Source: Guillardia theta CCMP2712
Taxonomy: Eukaryota > Cryptophyceae > Pyrenomonadales > Geminigeraceae
Length of the DNA stretch: 64,000 bases
Assembly (NCBI RefSeq): GCF_000315625.1
Contig: NW_005434651.1
Location: 476,778-540,777, forward strand
Reading direction: 5' to 3'
Shown in pieces: positions 13,001-24,300 of this stretch. Position 1 is the stretch's first letter. Each line of letters begins with the position of its first letter. Position numbers and translations under genes: made by a program. The notes under the pieces were generated by a model. It saw only the letters and a list, made by a program, of their open reading frames with translations, did not search any database and had not been told where the DNA came from.

Positions 13001-16000
13001 TGTACAGCAACGGCAAGCTGAAGCTCTCCTCCTCCAGCCACATGGTGGGATCTGCGGTGTTCCGCGTCCTAGTGCAGGACGGGCAGGCGACGAGAGGCTC
13101 GTCGGCAGCGAGCTACTTCCTGCTGACTGTCGTCCCTGTTGACGACCCTCCTGCCTTCGTCCCCCATGACGTCTCTGCCGTCGTCAACTCCGGCATGCAG
13201 ACGCTGGTGTTTGCGACCAACGTGACGCCGGGAGTGACAACGAGGGTGAGCCAGCTGGGGAGGTACCAGGAGAACGCGTCGACCCACTTCGTCCTCAACG
13301 TCAGCACTTGCGTGCGCAACCAGCTCGCGACAGGGGAGGAGCAGAATTGTGCTCAAGACCTGAGCAGCTTCTTCTCGGTTCCTCCCTCAACCTCTGTGAT
13401 CCAATCGGATGACGGCTACATCGGCACCATCACGTTCGAGGTGGCGCGGAACGTGACAGGGTACGTGAATTTCAGAGTTGTGCTGGTGGAGAACATCGTA
13501 GGAGGTAAGAACAGTGAGACATTCCTCTTGCCTACTCGTTCTGATATCTCCTCTCCCCCCTTGCCTCCTCCTTCTCCTTCTCCTCCCCTTGCTCCTCCCT
13601 CTCGCCTTACTCCCTGTCCTCCTCTCCTCCTCCTCTCTCCGTCTTCGATCCCACAGGCAAAGCATCTCAGGTGAATTCCTTCACGCTGGTGGTCGAGCCA
13701 GTCAACCTGCAGCCCTACTTCGACCTCGCCCCCCTCATCTCCGTCTACAGCGACGCTCGTCCTCTCGTCAAGGGCATCGTCGGCAACCAGTCTGTCTGTT
13801 CCACCCCCTCTTCCTCCCTGGCCACCTCCCTCACCTGCAAGGAGCCACTCGAAAACCTTCTTGATCAGTGCCAGTGGTTCGAGAGGAACCAGACTTACGA
13901 CCTCTTCATCTCCAACATCCAAGTGGTCGAGAGCTCTCCTCCTGTAGACTTTCAGCGCATCAAGCTGAACCTGGGCGATTTCTTTGCTTCCTCTACCTTC
14001 TCCCTCGTCTGCGGGGCTTCCGCTCCCAAAGTCTACATCCTCTCCGACTTGTCCCAACTCTACACAGCTGGAGGAGAAGCAACGCTGGAGCAGCAGCTCG
14101 TCTCGCAGTACTGTCAGGCTTGCGCCGCTCAGACGTGCTCGGGCACGCTCAACGTGAAGTCTCCCGTCCTCTCCTCCTCAGGGTGCCTGACGTTCGAGGC
14201 GCTACCTGACCGGCATGCCGTCCTCAACGTGACGGTGGAGATGAGGGACTCAGGGGGGGTCAGCAGGGGAGGCATCGACACGACGAGCAGGAGCATGCTG
14301 GTCAAGATTCTCAAGACCAACTCCCCTCCCGTACTCTTCACCAGGAGCAAGGTCACTCTCTTCGAAGCCTCCTCCTCCTTCTACCAGTACCTCCCGCTCC
14401 TGCAAAACGTCTCCGCGGGGGTCAACGAGGACTACCAGCAAGTCACCGTCACCATCTCCAGCATCGCCTCTCAGACCGTCCTCTTCCAAGAGCCCCCGCT
14501 CATCATGCCAGACGGCCTCCTGCGCGTCAGGCTCGAGCCCTTCCGCACAGGGTCTGTCACCATCCACTTCCTCCTACGGTATTCTCGTGCTCTTTTTTGA
14601 GGGGGGTCTGACATGCTCGCAGCGACAACGGGGGGACTGACAACGGCGGGGAAGACTCCTCGTCCTCCATTGTCTTCATCCACGTCATCCCTTACAACAT
14701 GGACCCTCTGTGTAACTTCCCTGCTACGCTGACGGTTGATATCTCTTCACTCCTCCTCCTCCTCCTCCCTTCTCCCTCCTCCTCCTCTTCCTTCAAATTG
14801 ATCCTCTTCCTTTCGATTAATCCTCTTCATCCTTCGCTTTCGTGTCCCATCTCTGCATACTGCATGTTTCGCTTCTCCTGAACGGACCGGACCGCCTGCC
14901 AGGTGTCGGAGAATGCTGGCCTCATTCGCATCCATCGGTTTGCGCAGAGCTTGATACCAGGGAAAGGAGGAGAAATATGGCAGGTAAGGGAGCGAGGCAA
15001 CAGGGTAGGGAGGACCTGACGTGTTCGTGTATAGGAGATGATTTTCAACGTTTCGATCCCCCTCACCAGTGAGAGTCTGTTCGTCCCAGGACTGTTTGAC
15101 ATGCAGACATGTTCGTCGACAGTGTGCGCGTCGCAGGTGTGGCTGACAGCACACAGGGATATCATGGGATGTTTGCTGATTTGTTCTATGTTTGCTGTAT
15201 CTTATTCATGTTTGCTGTACTACTTTGTGTTTGCTATGCTATGTCTTTTGCTATACTGCTTTCTTCACTTGTTGTACATCCTTCTATGTTTGTTCTGCTT
15301 CATGCTACGTGCTCAACTTTGTTCATGCTTGCTCTCCTTCTGATCGCAACCCCCCAACTCTCATTCACATGCTCCCTCCCAACCACAATCTTCTCTCCTC
15401 TATCGCTTGCTCACTCCCTTTGGCAGACCTGCTCCTCCTCTCCTTCCTCCTGCTTCTCCAAGTTTCCTTCCATCGACTCTCAAGGCACCCTGCTGATGCG
15501 CAGCAAGTTCAACGCGCATGGGGCCACCAGGCTCCTCCTGCAGTACCGCGACGAGGCGACGAGCAGCTGGGGCGAGCAGCTGGTTGATCTCGAGGTCGTA
15601 CCCGTCCCGCGCGTCTTCTCCGTCATCCCCTGCTTCGGTCCCATAGCAGGAGGAAGCTCCCTGACCATCAGGGGCCAGTTCTTCCAGGCCACCGGGAGGA
15701 GGTGACGGGCCGGGCGCGAAGTCAGTTGGTACTGAGCTGGTGCAAGCAGGAGCATGAGGAGCGAACTCGCCATCGGAAAGTCGTTTCCTCCTCAGCATGT
15801 CGTGCGTTCGGACGTGGAGATCGTCGCCATGACGTCCCCTGGGATCGGATCAGCCTCAGTCGTCATCAAGTTTTCCCACGACGTATCCTCTCTCCTTTCC
15901 ATCCCTCCCTCTCCCTCCCTCCCTCCCTCCCTCCTCCTCCTCTCTCTCGTTCTTCTTCCTTACAAGCCTTCTCCCGCTCTCTCCACAGCGTTCCCTCCGT

Positions 16001-18871
16001 CCTTCCCTCCGTTCCGTCCTGCTCTGCATGACTCTACCTTGGCAGGAGTGCAACCCCAACGGCAACATCTCCAACATGAACTTCTGCCGGACCACTGCGA
16101 TCAGCAACTTCGCAAATTTCACCGAGGAGGACATGAATGCCTTTCATAACCAGTTCCTTCACGATGCCTTACGGCTCGAGGTACTCCCCCCCTTTCTCGC
16201 GCTTCCTCCTATTCACCTTCCTCGCCGTCTCGCCTCTCCCTTTTCCTTTTCCTCCTGCCTCCTCAGAGCTCGTCATAGCTTCTCCGTGCTCCTTTTCTTC
16301 TCCTCCCTCACCCTCCCCTCGCAGAACTCCACAACCGTCGACGTTCAAGATCTGCAAGTTGCAGCGATCCCATCCGGCTCGATGTACCGGCAGGTTGTTC
16401 TTGTGTCGGGAGATGACGTTGCAATTAAGAAGAAGCTGCAGATTAATCTCCTCATGGCCGGTACAAGTCGAATGGTCAACCCGACGATAAGTGGAGGAGG
16501 TGAACAGTGCTTGACTCTCCCCCACCTCCTCCTCCTCCACCTCCTCCACCTCCTCCTCCTCCTCCTCCTCTCTCCTCCTCTTTCCCCCATCGAACTCTAT
16601 CCAGGTTCCATTTTCTTTGCTTCCCTCATGCCTGATCACACCATGGAAAAGTCTACTTCATCACCTCCCTTTCTCCCGTTGGCTTTTTTCCCTCCACTCT
16701 CCTCTTCTCGCTTCTCACAATCGCTTTCAAGGTTTCGTGGCCATGAGCCCCAACTTTCGCAACTTCGGAACGCTTCAATCCCCTTCAGCTACAGTCCAGC
16801 TCCTCCCTTTGAAATTCTCCCACACGGCGCTTGCTGCCAAAGTGTTTCGAGGACAGGTAACCACATTATCCGCTTGCTGCTTTTCTCCCTCCTCCCTCCT
16901 CTCTCCTCCCTCCTCCCTCCTCCCTCCTCCCTTNNNNNNNNNNNNNNNNNNNNNNNNNNNNNNNNNNNNNNNNNNNNNNNNNNNNNNNNNNNNNNNNNNN
17001 NNNNNNNNNNNNNNNNNNNNNNNNNNNNNNNNNCTCCCCGTCTCGTCTCCCTCCTCCCTCCTCCTCCTCCTCCCTCCTCCCTCCTCCCTCCTCCCTCCTC
17101 CCTCCTCCCTCCTCCCTCCTCCCTCCTCCCTCCTCCCTCCTCCCTCCTCCCTCCTCCCCTGGCCCCCGTTACTCGTCCTCCTCCACCTCCCCACCGCCCT
17201 TTCCCATCCATTCCTCCATTCCCTCTTGTTCTGTTTTCCCCTTTCCTACTCCTTTCTTCCTCCCCCGGCTCCATCACACTCATCTCCCATCCAGCTGTAC
17301 GTAGGAGGAACCTTCGATTCAGCTGAGCTCAACGTCTCAACCTCCTCCACGACTTCCAGCCAGCAGGACACCTTCTCGACGATTGGCATGATCGCAAGGT
17401 CACTAGAGCAGCAGCGCCGTCCTCCCATCTTACATGCTCGCTCAGGTACGACGGCAACTCGCTCTACAGACTCGGCCATGGCATGAACGGCGCAGTCTAC
17501 TCGGTCGAGGAGTTCATGGTGGGTAGCGAGACTCCTTGACGTCAGTCTGCTGACGTCATAGGCAGGGCCAAGTCGCAGTCGGCGGGTCCTTCACCACCTT
17601 CAACTCGGCCGTTCGGGATCAGAACAGGACGGGGCCGCTCGCGCTTTGGGACGAGGAGACTCATCAGTGGTCGACTATCCCCGGCTCGCCGCCCCTTGGC
17701 GTTATCTTCTGCCTGGTACTCCAGTTCTCGCCCAGCTGTCGGGCAGGGGAGGATGTGACACTGAGGTTGCCGCAGGCCGTCATGAACAAGACACTTTTCG
17801 TAGGGGGGTCGTTCACTTTCCGGTCCTCCGATGGGAGAGAGATTCAGCAGGTGGCTCGGTTTGACAGCTCTGGAGGGCCTCAGCTGGGAACGTGGAGCGG
17901 CCTGAAAGATGGTCTGCAAGGTCTCTCTCGCTGTTGTTCGCGTCCAGGTGTTTGACAAGTGATAAGGTGGGGACGTTTACACCCTCGTGATCGTGGAGGA
18001 TGTGGACGTCAGGGTATACGCTGGTGGAAGTTTCAAATCGTACGTGAACACTCTCCCTCCCTACTTCCCCCTTCTCCGCCCTCTTCTTTTTCCTCCTCTA
18101 CTCTGTTCTGCCTACCCTCCCCTCCCTCCCTCCCCTCCCTCCCTCCCTCCCTCCCTCCCTCCCTGTCCTTGTCGTCTTACCCAAGTTGCTGCAGAGCCGG
18201 ACTACTTCCTGCCCGCTCGATTGCCTACATGCTGAAGGACGAGTGGTACTCGATGGGCGACTTCGACGGCTCTGTGCATTCCATGGCTGCCATGGGGGGA
18301 GAGCTCTTCGTCGGCGGCTCCTTCACCAGCGTCAACTGGCGAGGACTGGTCTCCTACTTCGACAATGTCCGTCCTCGTTCTCCACACTCTTACACACCTG
18401 ATCCTCTCCTCTCGCAGCTTGCCCGCTGGCACGACGGCTCGTGGATGAGCGTTCCGGGGATCGGCGGCCCCGTGTTCTCCCTCGCCACAATCAGGGATTG
18501 TTTGTACATCGGAGGAGACTTCAACAAGATCTGCCTCCCTGGACAGGCACGCAAGGCCAAGGTCTCCCCTGCTGCCTGCTTGCCTTCCTGCTGACGGCAA
18601 AACTTTGACCAGACCTGCCGCGAGGAGACCAACTCAGAAAGTTACCAGGTGAGGAGCGGGTCAAGGGCTCTGAGCTGGAGGTTGACTTGAGCACCGCAGC
18701 TGGCTTGCAGCTCAGCGCGATGGTGTCTTTCGAGCCTCCTGACCAACAGCAGCGCCGAAGCCATGACGTGCGAGGTACGAGAGTCGGAGCGGTGCTGCTT
18801 GCTGCTTGCTCATGTCGCTGTAGGGCGAGGAGGACCTCATCGGGCAAGTTCGGGTCATCACACAAGTATGA
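1..18871 (+). CDS. Giant mosaic extracellular/cell-surface protein, 3' part (start lies upstream)
   Basis: The frame is already open at base 3, where FRVWNTSRTDAEI is the end of a laminin-G/concanavalin-like domain, so the gene begins before the window. Modules in order: Cys-rich GCC2/GCC3-type repeats (about 90-480); a cadherin-like segment ending in VNDPP (about 920-1030); a second LamG fold (about 5110-5650); several EAR/EPTP-like repeats with LIPT-GA cores (6340, 9490, 9620, 11505, 12090); a PAN/apple-like Cys region (7920-8170); ShK-like Cys clusters (10055-10345); a lactonase-type beta-propeller (about 10410-11000); further cadherin-like segments (13000-13160, 14160-14340); an IPT/TIG domain (about 15590-15880); and Rax2-like GGxF propeller repeats (17295-18560). 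N-glycosylation sequons are abundant. It is split by many introns, several with CTCCTC repeats. The last exon ends EEDLIGQVRVITQV then TGA at 18869-18871. Role inferred: adhesion, matrix or cell covering. Domain names come from motif reading, not a profile search. Confidence 0.85.
2208..4052 (+). repeat. CTCGTC/CTCCTG microsatellites in introns of the giant gene
   Basis: Three introns hold long pyrimidine-strand repeats: (TCCTCG)n at about 2217-2290, (CTCCTG/CTCCTC)n at about 2646-2702 and (TCGTCC)n at about 3998-4040. They lie between exons of normal coding character and just upstream of AG acceptors, so they can be read as expanded polypyrimidine tracts. The poly-Leu, poly-Ser and poly-Arg reading frames across them are not credible as protein. 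Confidence 0.7.
4836..13504 (+). other. Single 8.67-kb exon of the giant surface-protein gene
   Basis: An uninterrupted reading frame of about 2,890 codons. It starts after a tggcag acceptor; the preceding donor at about 4710 leaves a GC that completes an Ala codon, giving STIAYWELRSS across the junction. It ends at GGAG followed by gtaagaac; the next exon starts after cccacag near 13656 and gives VGGKASQVNSF. The exon carries the second LamG, the EAR-like repeats, the PAN-like and ShK-like Cys clusters, the lactonase-type propeller and one cadherin-like segment. The flanking parts of the same gene are split into exons of about 100-700 bp. A pure TCC run at 12021-12070 encodes about 17 serines in frame; it could instead be a small in-frame intron. 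Confidence 0.8.
16862..17160 (+). repeat. CTCCCTC heptamer array interrupted by a 100-N gap
   Basis: Repeats of the ctccctc type lie on both sides of exactly 100 N (16934-17033), within an intron between the exon ending near 16856 and the exon starting near 17295. A gap of exactly 100 N normally marks unknown size, so the true array length is not given by the window. Confidence 0.85.
16934..17033. other. Assembly gap (100 N)
   Basis: One hundred consecutive N within the CTCCCTC array. It lies in an intron, so no known module of the surface protein need be missing, although an exon could be hidden if the true gap is large. Confidence 0.99.
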
Positions 18872-19136
18872 GGAGTCGGTCTGACTGTATTCTTGCACAT
18901 ACAAATGTATCACTAGTTCGTGTTGTTATATTGAAGTCAAGGTTGCTGTACTCCGAGCGGGGGCCCACTGGGACCGGCTGAGTGAACACAAATCATTCAA
19001 TAGTGACTGCCAGTGGGGCCGGGAATTGATCATCAAAGTTTGAAAACCCAGAGTTAAAAAAAAGTCATTGATTGCGATCATCAGTCAATTGTCACAGGAA
19101 GTACTACTTTACTTTTACACACTACTCTATAACTTG

Positions 19137-19214
19137 AAATATTACTATTACTTACTATTACTTACTATTACTTACTATTACTTACTATTACTTACTATTA
19201 CTTACTATTAATAC
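19137..19214. repeat. Tandem decamer repeat (acttactatt)n
   Basis: About seven near-perfect copies of acttactatt, breaking down into tactactacc at the right edge. AT-rich and non-coding, just downstream of the giant gene. Confidence 0.9.
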
Positions 19215-19486
19215 TACTACTACCTACTCCTACTACACGGCAAGAAGTGTCCGTATGGCTGGGCATGATAGAGTGAGGGGTGGGTCTTTAAGAGGTATTT
19301 GATGGGGGTAGGGTCATATCGGAGTTGAAATCTTCCAGTAGTCGCCGGCCTCAAATCATTGGCAGAATCCTGTTATTTCAAACTTGAAACCTCTTAATTT
19401 AAGCATATTTATGAGGAATCGTCTTATTTTAACAAGGAACTTGCTTATTTTCTATCAAATGATATCTTTTACCGCACCTCTCGGAG

Positions 19487-20107
19487 TTGGACCGCTGGGG
19501 ACAGGGAGGGGTACCCTCGGATACTACCAACTCCGATCAAGCATCAGATTCCTTGACCGACGATACTCGTGGCGGAGCAAGGCACGACGGGCAACTGCTA
19601 CCTTGTTGTGTCCTCATCAAGCAGCGATCTCTGGCAGCGATCTCTGGCAGCGATCCTCGCGTCAAGCTACTCTGCTGTCGATCCTTTCAGACGTTCGCAA
19701 GCAAGGGTTCTGCGACGAATTCCTGGATGTCGCCGCATCCTCCTCTTGATGTCACGGATTGCTCCGTGGAGGTTGATTTCGTTTTCGTCACTTCCCCCAA
19801 GAATAACTTGAGCCTCTACTCCTGCTTCCACCCAAATGCTGTCACAGAATCTGCGCTGTACCAGTTGATCGTAAAGGAAGAGTTGCCCGACGTGTGGATT
19901 CGACCTTGCGATAGAAAGTCATGCAACAGCCCGTTCTGGATCAAATCGCGCGAGAGAGATGCACGCTGTTCTCCGCAAGATCATGGTAGCGTCGCTCAGA
20001 TACAGAAGGAAGTGGACGAGTTGTATGCTATCTACCTCGAAACTCAGTTTTCAGGGCATGTTGCACAAACTTCGTCGCCATTATGGCCCGAGCAGGAGGG
20101 AGACTGA
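19487..20107 (+). CDS. Doubtful open frame, unrecognised
   Basis: An open plus-strand frame of about 206 codons without ATG at its left end; the first internal ATG is near 19727. The second half (about 19740-20070) has protein-like composition, with segments such as DCSVEVDFVFVTSPKNN and IQKEVDELYAIYLETQFSG. The left half contains a short repeat (gcagcgatctctg, twice near 19622-19645) that looks non-coding. A minus-strand frame at 20044-20358 also reads as plausible protein, so the strand is not certain. It could be an exon of a poorly expressed gene, a decayed gene, or chance. No family recognised. Confidence 0.25.
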   Translation: MDRWGQGGVPSDTTNSDQASDSLTDDTRGGARHDGQLLPCCVLIKQRSLAAISGSDPRVKLLCCRSFQTFASKGSATNSWMSPHPPLDVTDCSVEVDFVFVTSPKNNLSLYSCFHPNAVTESALYQLIVKEELPDVWIRPCDRKSCNSPFWIKSRERDARCSPQDHGSVAQIQKEVDELYAIYLETQFSGHVAQTSSPLWPEQEGD

Positions 20108-21316
20108 ACTCTGGCACATTGCAGAGTGAGTTGTCCTCCCAAACATCTCAGCTCGAGTTCATAGAGCCTGTACCTTGCAATCGGAGCAAACAACCTATCT
20201 AGCGGAGAGAGCCAGCTCACCGTTCCAGGCTTCAAGTCCAGCCATTTGCACCCTAGAGGATTCTGAGAGTAATCCCCTTGAATGACAACGAATCTCTCTG
20301 CCTTGTTCTTGGTGTTGGCAGTCCCGCAACCTTCAAACTGACTATCCTGTGCATTCACATGTCGTCGGGGATCATTCCTAAAACTTTTGATGTCTGTACC
20401 TTAGAAATATTTTCCTCTCGTGCTGTTGTGGAGACTCTTCATAAAACCGAAACACCTTGCATTTCTCACACATCTTCGAATTTGCTGATACGTTTCCCGG
20501 AATCAAGACTACAAGAAGTTGTCGAACTTCACTCGCCGCTTCACTCGCCGTAATGGGTCAGAGAGAGGCCTCCCCGAGAGGGCCTGCTTGTCTATGCTGC
20601 CGGTGAGGTGCCACGGTGTCTTGCACTTTTCAGACCGTATCGTAATATTGTGAGAATTGAATGCCTTTTTAAATTTTCTATACACAATGGTGAGGTGAAC
20701 TCGTTGAGCTAGTCGTTCTCCCAGCATTTGTCAGATGACTGAAAAGCTCACCAGGCTGGTGGTCTCCTTGTTGCACCTAGAGGGGTGGGGTTACTGTTGA
20801 CCCTACGGTATTGTCGTTGACGGGTGTGTTTGGAGATAACCCCCCTTATGATAGAGTAATTATTCTATAATGGAGGGGTGAAAATCCCGGAAAGAATCCC
20901 AAAGAGAGGGTAGGGGTAGGGTCAACCATGGTTTGCGCCAAAATGCAGGCAAGCAAATGTGGGTGAACTATGGGGATGAGATAGGAGGAGGCAGGAGGGA
21001 GAGAGGGGGGAGAGAGTGTCAGAGAGAAGCAGATGGAAGATAAAGATGCATAGGCTGAAGAAATGAGGTGATCAGAGGTACCTAGAATCAGCAAGGAGCA
21101 TTTTAGAAGCATCGTGTGGGGGATGGTTGGTTTGGGAGAGTCGCGAGGTGACGGGGGACTTTGACGTACAGGAGATTTCTTGATGGGCATCTGAACATCT
21201 CAAGTCTGCATGTGTTGTCCTCCTCCTGAGGTTTGAACGGCGGGAAGTGGGAGCTCGGACAAGACAGGGGGTTGAAATATTGACCGAGCTCTCTAGTAAA
21301 CCGATCGACAACCCAC

Positions 21317-24300
21317 ATGCTCATACCTGTTTGCTCGGCCCTCTCGGGGAGGCCTCTCTCTCTGGACTTGCCTGGAGGCTCTCTTGTGGAGGTGAGGAGC
21401 AGTCTGCAAGCGTTTGTAGCGCATCCTCTTGTGTAAATCTCGTGCAGGAACTTTATTCCACCATCAAGCGGCAACTGGAAATCGAAGTCGAGAACCAAAT
21501 TGTGATGTGCGAGTGGGAGCCAGAGAGTGGTATGAACCAAAGAAAGACGCTGTCCTCGTACGGCCTTCCGCGCCAAGATAATCAAGTCATTTTCTTTTAC
21601 GACAAGTCATGGTTCAAGTCCGGGTTGGCGGGCACTAAGACCGAAGATGAAATCATTGTGATCAAGGCTCAATTACCGAATCAAGAGAAGGTTGTTCTTA
21701 CTATCCTTGAATCGTCTTCTTGATCCTGCTGCTTGCAGTCATTGTCCAACAGCGCGTTCATGTCGAATCAAGACTCGGGCGAGCCTATGCAGAGTGCCAT
21801 CTTTAATTTCTATGCAAGATTCGCCCATTGGAAGGTATGGCCTGTCTTCTCATCTGAGATAAGAGATATCGATTCTCTCTGTATTTGTTCAACCTCATGC
21901 TGAGTGTAGGCAACCGCTGATGCCTTCTTGGTGGCTGCGAAAGCGAGAGAGAAAGCATGCCAGGACATTCGAAATGAAGTCAAGATGCAGCATCGCGGAT
22001 CGGCTTTGGCAAGGAAGTCGCTCATGTGCTACTTCAGTGCTGTCAGGAAGTCTATCGAGAAGTTGGAAACAGAGCTTGAATCGGCTCGTCTGAGCACAGA
22101 AGAAAATCTCAAGAGATCAGAAGTTGATGCATGCCTTGAAAAGCTCCAGATGACCAGTCTTCACAAGGCACATTGTGCGGTCTGGAGAGTTCCGGAGGGA
22201 ACCAAGTTGATTTCTTTTGTCAAGGACACCGACCTTCTGAACAAATGTGTTGAATCTTGCCACTCCCTTGTAAGTGTGCTCGAAAGCAAGGTCGGAGAAT
22301 GCATCGTTGCGTTCCAAGAGCTCGAAGATCTTGTGAACCTGGAGATGACGAACGGGGATATGTCGGAAAGATCGACGATCGCCGAAGTCGAGAGCTTCTT
22401 AGAGAGCATGTCGTCGGAGAGAATCGAGATCGAGAACTTCAACTCAGCAATATCGGAAGATGTTCGAGAGTTGGAAGCGACCCTCCCTGACCTGTCGAAT
22501 GGAGAGAGGGACGTTGGGAACCTTTTGGACCTCATGAACAAGCTACAATCCAAGTACTCACAGTTCAAAGATGGCTTCAACGAGCTTTCGACGCACGATA
22601 ACAGCCATCAGAAGCTCATGGAAGGTTGCTCTCTTGCAAAGAAGCAGATGACAGAAGGGATTTTGGACAAACTGCAGAGGGTAGCCACACTGCAAGGACG
22701 TCTGCTTGACACGAAGAAGAAGGTAAGTCCTCTTAGTTCCTCTCGAGCTCACCGGTGACGGGGAGGCTTACAGTCGGATGCTCTGTTGGCTGGAGCGGTG
22801 AACGAGAGGAAAAGAAGAATCAATCAAGTCGAGATCGTCCTAAGGCTGCCGGAAACCTACAAAGCTTGGTGTGAAGAGGTTCACAAGAGAAATGCGTATT
22901 ACGACAACCTCGTTGCGAACGCGGAGCACATTTCAGGAGCCGTGCAAGATCTGGTAGACAACGAGGAAGAGCGGAGGCTGGAGTTTCTGGAGAAGTATGA
23001 AGCCTACCTCCCAGCTCCTCTCCTCGACCTCCTCAATGAAGGAGCGAGCGGGGCTGCGGGGCATCCGCCGAGGATGGAAATCCATGTCTCGAGGAGGCCG
23101 AAGCAGCTGCCAGAGATCCGACTGAGAGATCTTGAAGAAGGGGCGGCTGGAAACTTCCAGCTGCTTCAGATCACGAGGGAGAGAGGAGATGCCAGCGGTG
23201 CGAAGGCGGAAGGAGAGCAGGAGGAGGCTCCGAGGTCTGAGGAGCCGGATAAGAGGGTGAACCAGGACATGGAGGCAGTGAAGAGTCAGATGGAGGAGCT
23301 GGAGAACGAGCTGTCGGAGAAGGAGAGGCTGTGGCGCAAGGCGAACGAAGGGAAGGCTGAACTGCAGCTCAAGCTGAATGAAACGATTGAGCGAGTCAAC
23401 ATGGAGAGGGCGCAGAGGGAAAAGTTGCAGAATGCGCTGATACGAATTGGCTCTCTGCTGCAAATCGACTTGCAACGTCAAACGCCACAATCCTCGAGGC
23501 TGCGGAAGTCGGAGGATCGGGACATCATGGACCCGAAATCCCTAGAGGTGAAAGTGGAGATGCTGGAGGGAGGGAGGGAACGGCTGACTAGAGCTTGGCT
23601 TTCAGAATGTCATTTCGAGCATCGGCGATCTGGTCGAGAAGAGCAAGTCCCAACGAGAGAGCGAGACTTTCAAGAACTTCTCAGAACTCCAGATGAATGC
23701 ACAAAAGTGACCCTCTGAAATTTAAATCCTGCCATGGTGAATTTCATTCTGCAGGTCGGAAGCCCAGATCTCGAAGCTCGAGGAGGAACTAGAAAAGAAG
23801 AACAAGCTGTTCTCAGGCGCCATGCAGAACGCCGCATCCTTGGAGATCCAGAACAAGAAAGTTGGGGAGGAGCTGCAGCTCGAGAAGTCCAACGTCAGTT
23901 CTGTCCGCCTGCTTCAGATCCTCAAGTCTGATGATATTCGCGCAGAGGGAGAAGCTGCTGTCGTTTGCTTCAAAGCTGTCTGCCAGTCTTGGGATGGAAG
24001 TAATCAAGCCGCTCCCGTCCTCGTCGCGCGCGCTTAGAGGAAGTGAAGATCGTGACCTAGAGGTCAAGCTTGACGTGAGGACGGTTATGTTGGGGAGGAG
24101 GAGAGACTTGACTCTTCCTCCTTGTTGGGAAAACAGAACATGCTGCAGAGAATTTCAGAGCTCATGGGAAAGCCAGAGGAGCGGAAGGAGAATCCTGGGC
24201 AGTCAATCAAGATATCCTTGTCCAGGTTGGCCTCTACTACCTTGACCTCAACTACTTCATGCTCGACCTCCTCCGAGACTCTCGTCCTGCGCTCAACCTG

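Larger units (their letters stand above)
18872..21316. other. Spacer between the surface-protein gene and the ATG11-like gene
   Basis: About 2.4 kb with lower GC than the genes. It holds a decamer tandem repeat (19137-19214), one doubtful open frame (about 19487-20107) and G-rich stretches such as ggggtagggtca (19300 and 20900) that recur as their complement near 30850-31020. I see no recognisable gene between 20360 and 21316. Confidence 0.6.

Noticed and set aside
16028-17486. Plus-strand frames running through the 100-N gap
   Set aside because: The N run has no stops by definition and the flanks are CTCCCTC repeats; real exons are shorter and spliced.
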